From: Myxococcales bacterium
GTDB lineage: Bacteria > Myxococcota_A > Polyangia > Fen-1088
Assembly: GCA_003161835.1 (NCBI GenBank)
Contig: PMNO01000609.1
Coordinates: 1 to 6,179, forward strand
Length of the DNA: 6,179 bases
Reading direction: 5' to 3'
Each line of letters starts with the position of its first letter. The stretch's first letter is position 1. Positions 1-6,179 of the stretch are shown one piece after another. Both the position numbers and the translations under genes were made by a program. The notes under the pieces were generated by a model. That model did not search any database. It was not told where the DNA came from and saw only the letters and a program-made list of their open reading frames with translations.

Positions 1-345
1 GTGTTTTCGGTGATGCCCAAATCGCCGATTCCAAAGCCGAGGTTGCCGCGCGCCGCGGAAGCCGAGACGTCCGATGAGATCACGCACCTTTGTCAGCAGG
101 TCGAGGCGGTGACGATTTTCACCGGCGGTGTTAGCCCCGAGTTCGCCAGAGGCATCACCCAGCCCCTGCGACGGGCCCTGGGTGGCCAAGGAAAGATCTA
201 CCCGGTGGCCATGTACTACTTCATCATTCGCGAGGCGTCGCTCAGACACGACAACAAGTCGGCCGCCCAGGCCTTGGTCGCGGCCCATTCTGACGGGTTT
301 CTCCTGAAGCTTCGGGACCTTCCGGCCGTCGAGCCCGCCCCCTGA
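1..345 (+). CDS. Hypothetical protein, possibly 5'-truncated by the window edge
   Basis: I do not recognise this protein. The frame is open from the first base (a GTG) to a TGA at 343-345, giving up to 114 residues; because no in-frame stop precedes it, the true start may lie outside the window. An ATG at base 13 is an alternative start, but neither has a clear Shine-Dalgarno sequence. The N-terminus is Pro/Lys/Arg-rich (MPKSPIPKPRLPR), then an acidic segment, then a probably folded region with a small hydrophobic patch (YPVAMYYFIIREAS, about residues 67-80), and a Pro-rich end. There is no signal peptide, membrane helix or catalytic motif that I can see, so a small cytoplasmic protein is most likely. 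The lysine- and isoleucine-containing composition looks like real protein. It is separated from the next gene by 129 bases with a hairpin, so it probably belongs to a different transcription unit. Confidence 0.6.
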   Translation: MFSVMPKSPIPKPRLPRAAEAETSDEITHLCQQVEAVTIFTGGVSPEFARGITQPLRRALGGQGKIYPVAMYYFIIREASLRHDNKSAAQALVAAHSDGFLLKLRDLPAVEPAP

Positions 346-394
346 CCTGAACCGTGTGAGAAACGCATCTGGGGCTACGGGGGCGAAGGCGCAA

Positions 395-409
395 GGCGCG
401 CGAAGCGCC
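395..409 (+). terminator. Weak GC hairpin downstream of the first gene
   Basis: GGCGC at 395-399 pairs with GCGCC at 405-409 around a GCGAA loop, about 50 bases after the stop at 345. Only two T residues follow, so it is not a classical intrinsic terminator. It may mark the 3' end of the first transcript, or be a chance structure in GC-rich DNA. Confidence 0.25.
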
Positions 410-410
410 C

Positions 411-440
411 TTGTGATCCGCCAGGCAGGTCGCCTACAAT
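411..440 (+). promoter_or_regulatory. Candidate sigma70-type promoter for the lipoprotein/receptor unit
   Basis: TTGTGA at 411-416 matches four of six bases of the -35 consensus, and TACAAT at 435-440 matches five of six bases of the -10 consensus, with an 18-base spacer. Transcription would start near 447, leaving a leader of about 28 bases before the ATG at 475. The position fits: it is the only sizeable non-coding gap upstream of the lipoprotein and receptor genes. It was called by eye, and I found no operator or Fur-like palindrome around it. Confidence 0.4.
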
Positions 441-474
441 GCGCACGATTGCGCTGGCAAACGAACGACCGTAA

Positions 475-744
475 ATGCAGAGACCGTCAGTGAATACTAG
501 CGCCTTGCTTTTCGTATCCTTTCTCGTCGGTGCAACCGCGTGTGGGAGCGGTGTGACCTTGGTGGAGGGTATCCCTGTCGACGCCGCTCCAGACGCCGCC
601 GCTGGCTCCGACGTCGATGGCGGCCAGGTCGACCGGATGATTTCGGCCGCAAATAACACTCCTAACGCGGTGGACGCTGGCGGCGCCGCGGATGGATGCG
701 ACACGGACGGGTCCGCCTCCGAAAATGTTTGTCCCGGCGACTAG
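475..744 (+). CDS. Short putative lipoprotein, Ala/Asp/Gly-rich
   Basis: This 89-residue protein looks like a small secreted lipoprotein. The N-terminus has one Arg at position 3, then a hydrophobic run (ALLFVSFLVGATAC) ending at Cys23, which fits a lipoprotein signal peptide; the lipobox reads ATAC rather than the usual Leu at -3, so it is imperfect. The remaining 66 residues are low-complexity and acidic, with VDAAPDAAAGSDVDGG and a final DGCDTDGSASENVCPGD containing Cys75 and Cys86. This resembles the disordered linkers of myxobacterial lipoproteins, and the Asp/Gly/Cys end loosely resembles calcium-binding thrombospondin type 3 repeats, but no folded domain follows. An in-frame TAA directly precedes the ATG at 475, so the gene cannot extend upstream; GTG at 490 is possible but would lose the basic residue. 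There is no clear Shine-Dalgarno site. The receptor gene begins 22 bases after its stop, suggesting co-transcription. Function unknown. Confidence 0.6.
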   Translation: MQRPSVNTSALLFVSFLVGATACGSGVTLVEGIPVDAAPDAAAGSDVDGGQVDRMISAANNTPNAVDAGGAADGCDTDGSASENVCPGD

Positions 745-756
745 GCTCAAGCTGAT

Positions 757-760
757 AGGA
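757..760 (+). promoter_or_regulatory. Ribosome binding site deciding the receptor start
   Basis: AGGA at 757-760 lies six bases before the ATG at 767. This favours 767 over the in-frame ATGs at 692 and 725, which overlap the lipoprotein gene and would put about 14 to 25 non-signal-like residues before the signal peptide. Confidence 0.6.
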
Positions 761-766
761 CCCTCG

Positions 767-3256
767 ATGTTGCCCTCGTCAGTTTCCCGCAAGGTCGCGG
801 CGCGGCCCCCCTCGTTCCGACCTCGTGCGGCAGTTGTGGTGGCGCTCTTTTCGATGCTGCTGATGGGTCGCGAACTGCGCGCCCAACAGGCGGTTCCCGA
901 GCCGGTGCTGCTGAACCCTGCCGACGTGGAGCCGCAGGTCGAGGAGTCCGATGAGGTCTCGCTCGCGGACTTGCAGCACATGGACCTCGAGCATTTTCTC
1001 AGGGCGAACGTGGACGTCGGCAACCTGACCAAGTCCGGGCTCTTGACCGCCCCGGCCTCGGTAACAACCATCACCGAGGAAGACATTCGGCTGACGCCCG
1101 CCCGCAACCTCAATGACCTCCTCGAGGTCTACGTTCCGGGGGCGAGCTGGGTCATGCACAGCGAAGGCGCGCATCCTGGAATCCGCGGGATCATCTCGGA
1201 CCGGAACACGAAGTTCCTGTTGCTGGTGAACGGCAAGGTCATGAACCAGCGGGCTCACGGCGGTGTCGTCACCGAGCTTGATGACTGGGACCTCGGCGAC
1301 GTGGCACAGATCGACGTCCTGCGGGGCCCCGGGTCCGTCACCTACGGGCCAGGCGCGATCGCGGGAGTGATCAGCATAAGGACCAAGAGCGCGCGCAACT
1401 TCACCGGGACTACATTGCGTTCGAGATACGTGGCCCCCTACAACTCGAACGGCCTGATGTTCGAGCATGCCTTCAAGAACGAGCGTTTCGAAGTCTATGC
1501 CTACGTGAGCCGGGTGGCCACGCCCGGTGTCATCGCCGATACCTTCCAGGTCGATCCCAACAACAACTTCGGGTACCTGTACCACAACCCGGCTTTCCCC
1601 GAGAAACCCGCTCACTACTTCGGCGACTTCAGCGGCCATCCTCAGTACAAGGCCTACCTGGACATCCGCTTCCTGAAGGAATGGACCTTGTGGGCGCGGT
1701 ATACGGCGAGCGGCCAAGACGCGGGCACCTCGACGCTCGGGACCGCAAACGCAATGGATCGCTTCCCGACCGGGCTCTTGCCCGACGGTTCCCCGGTTTT
1801 CGGCCCACCCGTGGATCAGAAGGCCCTGCAGGTGCGGCAGGTAACGGCGACCCTGGCCAACGAGCACCGATTCGGCACGCTGACGCTCAAGCCGATGTTG
1901 AGTGTCTCATCGATAGATTTTCGCCGCCGCATCTGGGAGACACACGCCTTCACGGCCACCGACCCCTTGGCGATCCGCGCTGCCCTCGTGGATCCGGAGG
2001 ATCTGCGCGCGTACGGGCAGAAATTCTCCGAGAGCCAGCTGTTCACGCGATTGATGGCGAACCTGCAACTCGGCCAGAATTATCGGGCCGCCGTGGGGGC
2101 GGAGTATAGCTACGACTACTACGGCCCGGCCTGGGGCGACGGGCCCCGCGACTTCCGGATGGGTGATGCCAACGACATCATCAATGGGACCGACTCGAAA
2201 GCCTACGGCTATCCCCAGTACAACGGCGTCGATCCCAGCAAGCACTGGCTCATGACATCAGGCTGGGGCTCGCACACGGGCTCGGTGCTGGGCGAGCTCA
2301 ACCTGCAGTTTCACCCCGCGATCGGCCTGCTGCTCTCGGGCCGCGTGGACAGGAACAACCGGTCGCAATTTCTCTATTCGCCGCGGATGGCGGTGGTCGT
2401 GCAGCCGAACGAACGTAACGTGGTGAAGCTGATCGCTCAGCTCGCGCAACGAATGAACACCGCCGAGCAAATGCTCTACCAGGAGACCGTGAACCATACG
2501 CGGGCGGGTCCCGAGGAGATCGAGGGCATCGAGGCGAGCTATTCGGTGCTGCCATCGCAAAACCTCGTCTTGTCGGCCTCGGGCTTTTGCAATCGCCTCA
2601 AGGTCATCGGCATCAACAATGTCATAGCCGCCACGGTAGTGGTGGGAAGCCTCGACCTCTGTGGGACCGAATTGGAGGCCGCCTATTCCAGCAAGCGCTG
2701 GCGCTGGGGAGTGAGCCATTCGTTCGTGAAGCAGCTGAGCTGGCGCCTGGGGCCAGGGTCGACGCAAAGCGGGATCAGCTACGCGGACGTCAACCAGCCC
2801 ACGCGCGAAGATCCCAACATCATCATACGAGGCTACGGCAACGACCTGGCCAATTGGGCCAACAACGCCACCAAGTTGTTTGTCCACTTTCGTTGGACGT
2901 CCTGGCTGTCGCTGCACTTCGATGGACGGGTTTTCTGGGGCGAACAGGGGGAGAAGGACGCCTTGTCCGCGCTGCAGATCGCGTCTCGGGGCAGCTCACG
3001 GGAGGCAGACATCGGGCAGTCATTGCAGGCGCTCCGGAACGCGGGCGCCTATGACTACGACGTTCGCCTGAACGCGTCCGCGCAGGTGGCGCTCTCGTCG
3101 TCGTTCACGGTGGCGGTGCACGCCATGAATCTTTGCGGGGTCTGCGGCAACAAGCGGTATGGCTACGACGCCGGATTGACCCGGGCAGCGCCCATTCGCA
3201 GCATCTTCGTCCGCGAGCCGCTGACCGTGGGTGGCACCGCCAGCTACGCTTGGTAG
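767..3256 (+). CDS. TonB-dependent outer-membrane receptor
   Basis: This 829-residue protein is a TonB-dependent receptor, an outer-membrane barrel that imports a scarce ligand (siderophore, cofactor, metal or glycan) using energy from TonB-ExbBD. A signal peptide is clear: basic residues to Arg20, hydrophobic AAVVVALFSMLLMG, and likely cleavage after LRA (residue 39). An acidic segment with SLADLQHMDLEHFL (about 65-78) precedes the plug, as in many myxobacterial receptors; I see no definite TonB box. The plug spans about 95-210, with ASVTTITEEDI, GIRGI, LLLVNGKVMN and the hallmark VLRGPGSVTYGPGAIAGVIS. The remaining roughly 620 residues are a barrel of alternating aromatic strands ending in an aromatic residue (SYAW), as the outer-membrane assembly signal requires. 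Length is normal. Four cysteines (608, 632, 790, 793) all lie in the last third, the last two as CGVC. No carboxypeptidase-like N-terminal domain (SusC type) is present. The substrate cannot be assigned. Confidence 0.93.
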   Translation: MLPSSVSRKVAARPPSFRPRAAVVVALFSMLLMGRELRAQQAVPEPVLLNPADVEPQVEESDEVSLADLQHMDLEHFLRANVDVGNLTKSGLLTAPASVTTITEEDIRLTPARNLNDLLEVYVPGASWVMHSEGAHPGIRGIISDRNTKFLLLVNGKVMNQRAHGGVVTELDDWDLGDVAQIDVLRGPGSVTYGPGAIAGVISIRTKSARNFTGTTLRSRYVAPYNSNGLMFEHAFKNERFEVYAYVSRVATPGVIADTFQVDPNNNFGYLYHNPAFPEKPAHYFGDFSGHPQYKAYLDIRFLKEWTLWARYTASGQDAGTSTLGTANAMDRFPTGLLPDGSPVFGPPVDQKALQVRQVTATLANEHRFGTLTLKPMLSVSSIDFRRRIWETHAFTATDPLAIRAALVDPEDLRAYGQKFSESQLFTRLMANLQLGQNYRAAVGAEYSYDYYGPAWGDGPRDFRMGDANDIINGTDSKAYGYPQYNGVDPSKHWLMTSGWGSHTGSVLGELNLQFHPAIGLLLSGRVDRNNRSQFLYSPRMAVVVQPNERNVVKLIAQLAQRMNTAEQMLYQETVNHTRAGPEEIEGIEASYSVLPSQNLVLSASGFCNRLKVIGINNVIAATVVVGSLDLCGTELEAAYSSKRWRWGVSHSFVKQLSWRLGPGSTQSGISYADVNQPTREDPNIIIRGYGNDLANWANNATKLFVHFRWTSWLSLHFDGRVFWGEQGEKDALSALQIASRGSSREADIGQSLQALRNAGAYDYDVRLNASAQVALSSSFTVAVHAMNLCGVCGNKRYGYDAGLTRAAPIRSIFVREPLTVGGTASYAW

Positions 3257-3268
3257 GGGCGCCGCCCC
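3256..3268. terminator. Small GC hairpin between convergent genes
   Basis: GGGGC at 3256-3260 pairs with GCCCC at 3264-3268 around a three-base GCC loop, filling nearly all of the 13-base gap between the receptor stop (3254-3256) and the SelO stop on the other strand (3270-3272). It could serve both directions, but neither side has a T-tract, so efficient intrinsic termination is doubtful. Confidence 0.35.
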
Positions 3269-3269
3269 A

Positions 3270-4763
3270 TCACGTGCCGCAGAAGGTTTGCTTGACGATT
3301 TCTTCGGGTTGCGGCGGTAGGGCGAGATGTTGGGCGTCCGGCTGTTCTTCGTAGGGCCGCGCGAGGATCCGCACCAGCGTTTCGAAGGGTTGAAAATCAC
3401 CCCGGTTGGCGGCCGCGATCGCCTGCTCGATGCGATGGTTGCGCGGGATCACCGCTGGGTTGGCGCGCCTCATGGCCACCGCCCGCGCCTCGGGTGGGGT
3501 GCCCGGCTCGGCGAGCAACCTGCGTCGCCAGACCTCGGCCCAGCCGTGAAACGCCTCTGGCCGCTCGAAGAGAGACGCCACGTGGGAGTCGGCCGACGGA
3601 TCCTCCGCGGCCCTACACAACGCCCGGAAGAACACCGTGTAGTCGACCCGGCCTGAGGCGAGGCGATCGAGGAGATCGGCCACCAGCGCTGCGTCATCAC
3701 TCTCCTGCCGAATCAACCCGAGCTTGGCGCGCATCACGCGCGCATAGGCCGCCTCGAAGAGGGCTGGGAAACGTTCGAGGATCTGGGTGGCCAGATGGGC
3801 CGCTTCGTTCGGGTCGTCGGCGATCAGCGGCAACAAAGACTCGGCCAGACGGGTGCAATTCCACCGCGCGATGCGGGGCTGGTTGGCGAACGCGTAGCGG
3901 CCACGATGATCGATCGAGCTGAAGGTCTTCGCGGGACTATATTCGTCGAGGAAGGCGCAGGGTCCATAGTCGATGGTCTCGCCCGATATCGCGGTGTTGT
4001 CGGTATTCATCACGCCGTGCAAGAAGCCGACCCCCAGCCAGTGGGCGACCAGGTTTGCTTGCGCGTCGACCACGCATTCCAGCAACCGAAGCGCGGCCAG
4101 ATCGGCATCCCGCGGGTCCGCGCCGCCAGCTTTGGGAAGGGGGTAGTGGCGCAAGAGCGCGTACTCGGCCAGGGTGGCCAACGCCTCACGATCGTCTCGG
4201 GCGGCGAAGAACTCGAACGTGCCGACGCGTAGGTGGCTCGCCGCCACCCGGGTGAGAACGGCGCCCGGCAGGGGCTCTTCGCGAAAGACTGGCTCGCCGG
4301 TGGTGACCGCCGCGAGAGCCCGGGTGGTGGGTATGCCCAGCGCGGCCATGGCCTCGCTGACGATGTACTCGCGCAACACCGGGCCCAGGGCGGCGCGTCC
4401 ATCGCCGCCGCGGGAGAAGGGAGTTCGGCCGGCCCCCTTGAGCTGAATATCCCGGCGCGCGCCATCGGCGGACACCACTTCACCGAGGAGGATGGCGCGC
4501 CCGTCCCCGAGCTGCGGCACGAACCCGCCGAACTGGTGCCCGGCATACGCGAGCGCGATGGGCGCCGCCCCTTCGGGAATCACATTCCCCGCCAGCAGTT
4601 GAGCGCCCGAGGCCGAATCGAGCCGCGTCGGGTCGACCCCGAGCTCCGTCGCGAGCGCGTGGTTCACCTTGATGATGCGAGGGTGGCGCACCGGGGTCGG
4701 AGAAACCCGAGCGTAAAAACGTTCGGGCAGGCGCGCGTAGGTGTTGTCGAAGGGGAAGGTCAT
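3270..4763 (-). CDS. selO: SelO/YdiU-family protein adenylyltransferase
   Basis: SelO is a pseudokinase-fold enzyme that transfers AMP from ATP to Ser/Thr/Tyr of target proteins, linked to oxidative-stress control. With the start at 4763 it has 497 residues, normal for bacterial members. Family motifs are intact: FDNTYARLPERFYARV near the N-terminus, AYAGHQFGGFVPQLGDGRA, QLKGAGRTPFSRGGDGRA (nucleotide-binding lysine region, near residue 109), REYIVSEAM, HGVMNTDN (249-256), DYGPCAFLD (from Asp265), HRGRYAFANQP and a late NP-IPRNHRIE segment. Asp255, Asn256 and Asp265 have the spacing of the catalytic and metal-binding residues of characterised SelO. The C-terminus is TFCGT, with Cys495 third from the end where eukaryotic homologues carry selenocysteine; the codon here is TGC, not TGA. 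The usual activation-loop cysteine is Phe281. The start is uncertain: GGAG lies only three bases before this ATG, and ATG 4772, ATG 4784 and GTG 4805 are also in frame. It probably shares a transcript with the oxidase upstream. No signal peptide; cytoplasmic. Confidence 0.93.
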   Translation of the reverse strand: MTFPFDNTYARLPERFYARVSPTPVRHPRIIKVNHALATELGVDPTRLDSASGAQLLAGNVIPEGAAPIALAYAGHQFGGFVPQLGDGRAILLGEVVSADGARRDIQLKGAGRTPFSRGGDGRAALGPVLREYIVSEAMAALGIPTTRALAAVTTGEPVFREEPLPGAVLTRVAASHLRVGTFEFFAARDDREALATLAEYALLRHYPLPKAGGADPRDADLAALRLLECVVDAQANLVAHWLGVGFLHGVMNTDNTAISGETIDYGPCAFLDEYSPAKTFSSIDHRGRYAFANQPRIARWNCTRLAESLLPLIADDPNEAAHLATQILERFPALFEAAYARVMRAKLGLIRQESDDAALVADLLDRLASGRVDYTVFFRALCRAAEDPSADSHVASLFERPEAFHGWAEVWRRRLLAEPGTPPEARAVAMRRANPAVIPRNHRIEQAIAAANRGDFQPFETLVRILARPYEEQPDAQHLALPPQPEEIVKQTFCGT

Positions 4764-4825
4764 GGGCTCCATGGGATCAAGCATCGCGCGTCTGCACAAT
4801 GGCACACCCCGCGCCCCGGTGCCGA

Positions 4826-4840
4826 CGCTGAAGGTCAGCG
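4826..4840. repeat. Perfect 6-bp inverted repeat over the oxidase stop codon
   Basis: CGCTGA at 4826-4831 and TCAGCG at 4835-4840 are exact inverted copies separated by three bases; the oxidase stop codon (4835-4837, minus strand) lies in one arm. No T-tract follows on the minus strand. It could tune expression of the downstream selO or stabilise the oxidase message, or be chance. Confidence 0.35.
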
Positions 4841-6179
4841 GGCGGAATCATCCTCGACGACAGGAGGCTGATTGACATCGATCCCGTCCCGGCGAAGGTC
4901 CCCCGATGGGGCGACGGATGCCAGGGTGCCCGCGGGGTTTTCGTACCATCCCGGATCTCCGTAGCTCTGGATTGCTTCCCGAACCTTGAGGATCGTGAAC
5001 ATGCCGCCCATCGTTATGACGTCGTGCTTCCCCTTGCCACCCAGCATGGGCACGCTGTTCTTGGGCACGTCCATCCCCATGTCTCCCATGTCGGCCATCC
5101 CGGTTTGGCCCATGGTCATATAGCCGGGGACAACCTTGCGCAGGTGCTCGTCGAGGCCCCCGGGCGCAACGCCGATCATGTTGGGGAGCCCGTGACCCAT
5201 CTGATTCATCACGTGATGGGTCATGTGACAGTGCATCGCCCAATCACCGGGTTGGTCGGCCACGAACTCGATGGTTCGCGTGCTTCCCACCGGCACCAGG
5301 ACGGTGGTTTCGGGCCACTGCGCCGATTCCGCTATCTCTCCGCCATCCGTCTCGGTGATCCGAAACCGATACCCATGCAGATGGATCGGATGGTGATCCA
5401 TCGGGCTGAGGTTGCCCATACGAATGCGCACCCGCTGGCCCGTGCGCACGACGAGCGGCGCGGTTCCCGGGAACGCGCGCGCGTTCATGGTCAGCATGTT
5501 GAACTCGGTCATCTCGTTCGGATTGGGGCGCCTGGCGCCAGGATCGATCCTCCATTCGTGCAGCAGGATCGCGAAATCACGATCGACGCGACGTCGCGCC
5601 TGTCGGGGGTGGATCACGAAGAGTCCCGTCAGGCCGAGCGCGATCTGCGTCATCTCATCGTGGTGGGAGTGGTACATGCACGTGCCGCTCTGCCGCAACG
5701 TGAACTCGTACTTGAAGGTCTCGCCGGGTTGGATCGCCTTCTGGGTGAGCCCACCCACCCCGTCCATTCCATTTGGAAGCAAGACCCCGTGCCAGTGGGC
5801 GGTGGTCGGAGCTGGCAGACGATTCGTGACGTAGATGCGTATTCGATCCCCCTCGACGGCCTCGATCAGGGGACCGTGAACGCGGCCGTTGTAGCCCCAA
5901 CATTTCACCTTGAGACCGGGCGCCAGTTCGTGGTCGACTTCTTCCGCCACCAGGTGGAAGACCTTCACACCGTTCACGATCCTCCAGGGCAGCTTGGCGC
6001 CGTTTGGAACCGTGACCGGCAGATAGTCGTGTCCAGGGCGACCTGGGGGCATCTCGCCTCGATCTGAACGGGATTTCGAGCTTGCCGGTTGCGTTCCCGC
6101 GAGCAACGCCCCGCCGGTCGCGCCGGCAAAAAGAACCATCCGCCGCGAGACACGGAGCGACGGACTTTGCGCGGCCAGA
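4835..6179 (-). CDS. Two-domain multicopper oxidase with Tat signal, 5' end outside the window
   Basis: This is a periplasmic or secreted multicopper oxidase, which couples one-electron oxidation of a substrate (Cu(I), phenols or metal ions) to reduction of O2 to water. Residues are counted from the Met at 6139. The first cupredoxin domain has HWHG (115-118) and HSH (157-159); the second has HPIHLHG (250-256) and HCHMTHHVMNQM (303-314). That supplies the eight histidines of the type 2/type 3 cluster and a type 1 site of His250, Cys304, His309 and Met314. Only about 90 residues separate HSH from HPIHLHG, too few for a middle domain, so this is a two-domain enzyme with its type 1 copper in domain 2 only. 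A Met-rich stretch follows (341-365, seven Met), then a conserved-looking tail with ITMGGMFTILKVRE and DPGWYENPAGTLA. The frame stays open to the window edge, and upstream codons read LRVSRRMVLF before a hydrophobic run: a twin-arginine motif. No ATG, GTG or TTG occurs in frame beyond 6139, so the start lies outside the window. It is likely the first known gene of an operon with selO. Confidence 0.93.
   Translation of the reverse strand, partial: LAAQSPSLRVSRRMVLFAGATGGALLAGTQPASSKSRSDRGEMPPGRPGHDYLPVTVPNGAKLPWRIVNGVKVFHLVAEEVDHELAPGLKVKCWGYNGRVHGPLIEAVEGDRIRIYVTNRLPAPTTAHWHGVLLPNGMDGVGGLTQKAIQPGETFKYEFTLRQSGTCMYHSHHDEMTQIALGLTGLFVIHPRQARRRVDRDFAILLHEWRIDPGARRPNPNEMTEFNMLTMNARAFPGTAPLVVRTGQRVRIRMGNLSPMDHHPIHLHGYRFRITETDGGEIAESAQWPETTVLVPVGSTRTIEFVADQPGDWAMHCHMTHHVMNQMGHGLPNMIGVAPGGLDEHLRKVVPGYMTMGQTGMADMGDMGMDVPKNSVPMLGGKGKHDVITMGGMFTILKVREAIQSYGDPGWYENPAGTLASVAPSGDLRRDGIDVNQPPVVEDDSAR

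Noticed and set aside
692..766. Longer N-terminus for the receptor starting at ATG 692 or 725
   Set aside because: It would overlap the lipoprotein gene and precede the signal peptide with Pro/Lys-containing residues; ATG 767 has AGGA at proper spacing.
487..1113. Minus-strand frame of 208 codons across the lipoprotein and receptor start
   Set aside because: Its Ser/Arg/Thr-rich composition has no domain character, and it is opposite two better-supported genes.
779..1867. Open frame of 362 codons on the minus strand opposite the receptor
   Set aside because: It lies wholly opposite a convincing receptor gene, its protein has no recognisable domain, and long antisense frames are expected in GC-rich coding DNA.
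2258..2917. Minus-strand frame of 219 codons and other frames within the receptor barrel
   Set aside because: They are shadows of the receptor gene, with no start signals or family motifs.
3270..3290. Possible selenocysteine at the SelO C-terminus
   Set aside because: The codon at the position is TGC (Cys), and the only in-frame TGA is the terminal stop two codons later, so no recoding is needed.
5531..5550. Overlapping palindromes CCTGGCGCCAGG and GGATCGATCC
   Set aside because: They sit inside conserved oxidase coding sequence (encoding RIDPGARRP), and short perfect palindromes of this type are common by chance in GC-rich DNA. No second copy was seen in the window.
5024..6067. Open frame of 347 codons on the plus strand, His-rich
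   Set aside because: It is the antisense of the multicopper oxidase; the His richness mirrors the ATG/GTG/CAT-rich copper motifs and Met codons on the other strand. No family motif is present.

Overview
The window is GC-rich and densely coded, with long spurious reading frames opposite the real genes. It contains no RNA gene, insertion sequence, CRISPR array or phage gene that I can see. The short Ala/Asp/Gly-rich lipoprotein next to an outer-membrane receptor, together with the GC-rich codon use, suggests a Gram-negative of the myxobacterial (Myxococcota, former Deltaproteobacteria) type. This is inferred from style; there is no taxonomic marker in the window. The TonB-dependent receptor does show that the host has an outer membrane.

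Layout from left to right. Bases 1-345 (+) hold a small protein I do not recognise, possibly cut by the left edge. Bases 346-474 are a short intergenic stretch with a weak hairpin and a plausible sigma70-type promoter. Bases 475-744 (+) encode an 89-residue putative lipoprotein. After 22 bases, 767-3256 (+) encodes a full-length TonB-dependent outer-membrane receptor with signal peptide, plug and barrel. A 13-base gap with a small GC hairpin separates it from the convergent minus-strand genes. These are a SelO/YdiU-family protein adenylyltransferase (about 3270-4763) and, upstream of it on the same strand, a two-domain multicopper oxidase (4835 to the right edge). The oxidase has a twin-arginine signal whose start lies outside the window.

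Two transcription units are likely. One is lipoprotein plus TonB-dependent receptor: an envelope uptake pair whose substrate cannot be read from sequence. The other is multicopper oxidase plus SelO, about 70 bases apart. The oxidase keeps all expected type 1, 2 and 3 copper ligands and has a Met-rich tail, which suggests copper handling or oxidation of Cu(I) or phenolic substrates in the periplasm. SelO is known to AMPylate proteins under oxidative stress. A shared copper/redox stress role is therefore a reasonable but unproven inference.

I do not find a clearly new multi-gene system here. The points most worth following are the oxidase-SelO pairing, the substitution of the regulatory activation-loop cysteine in SelO, the Met-rich oxidase tail, and the late cysteine pair (CxxC) in the receptor barrel.
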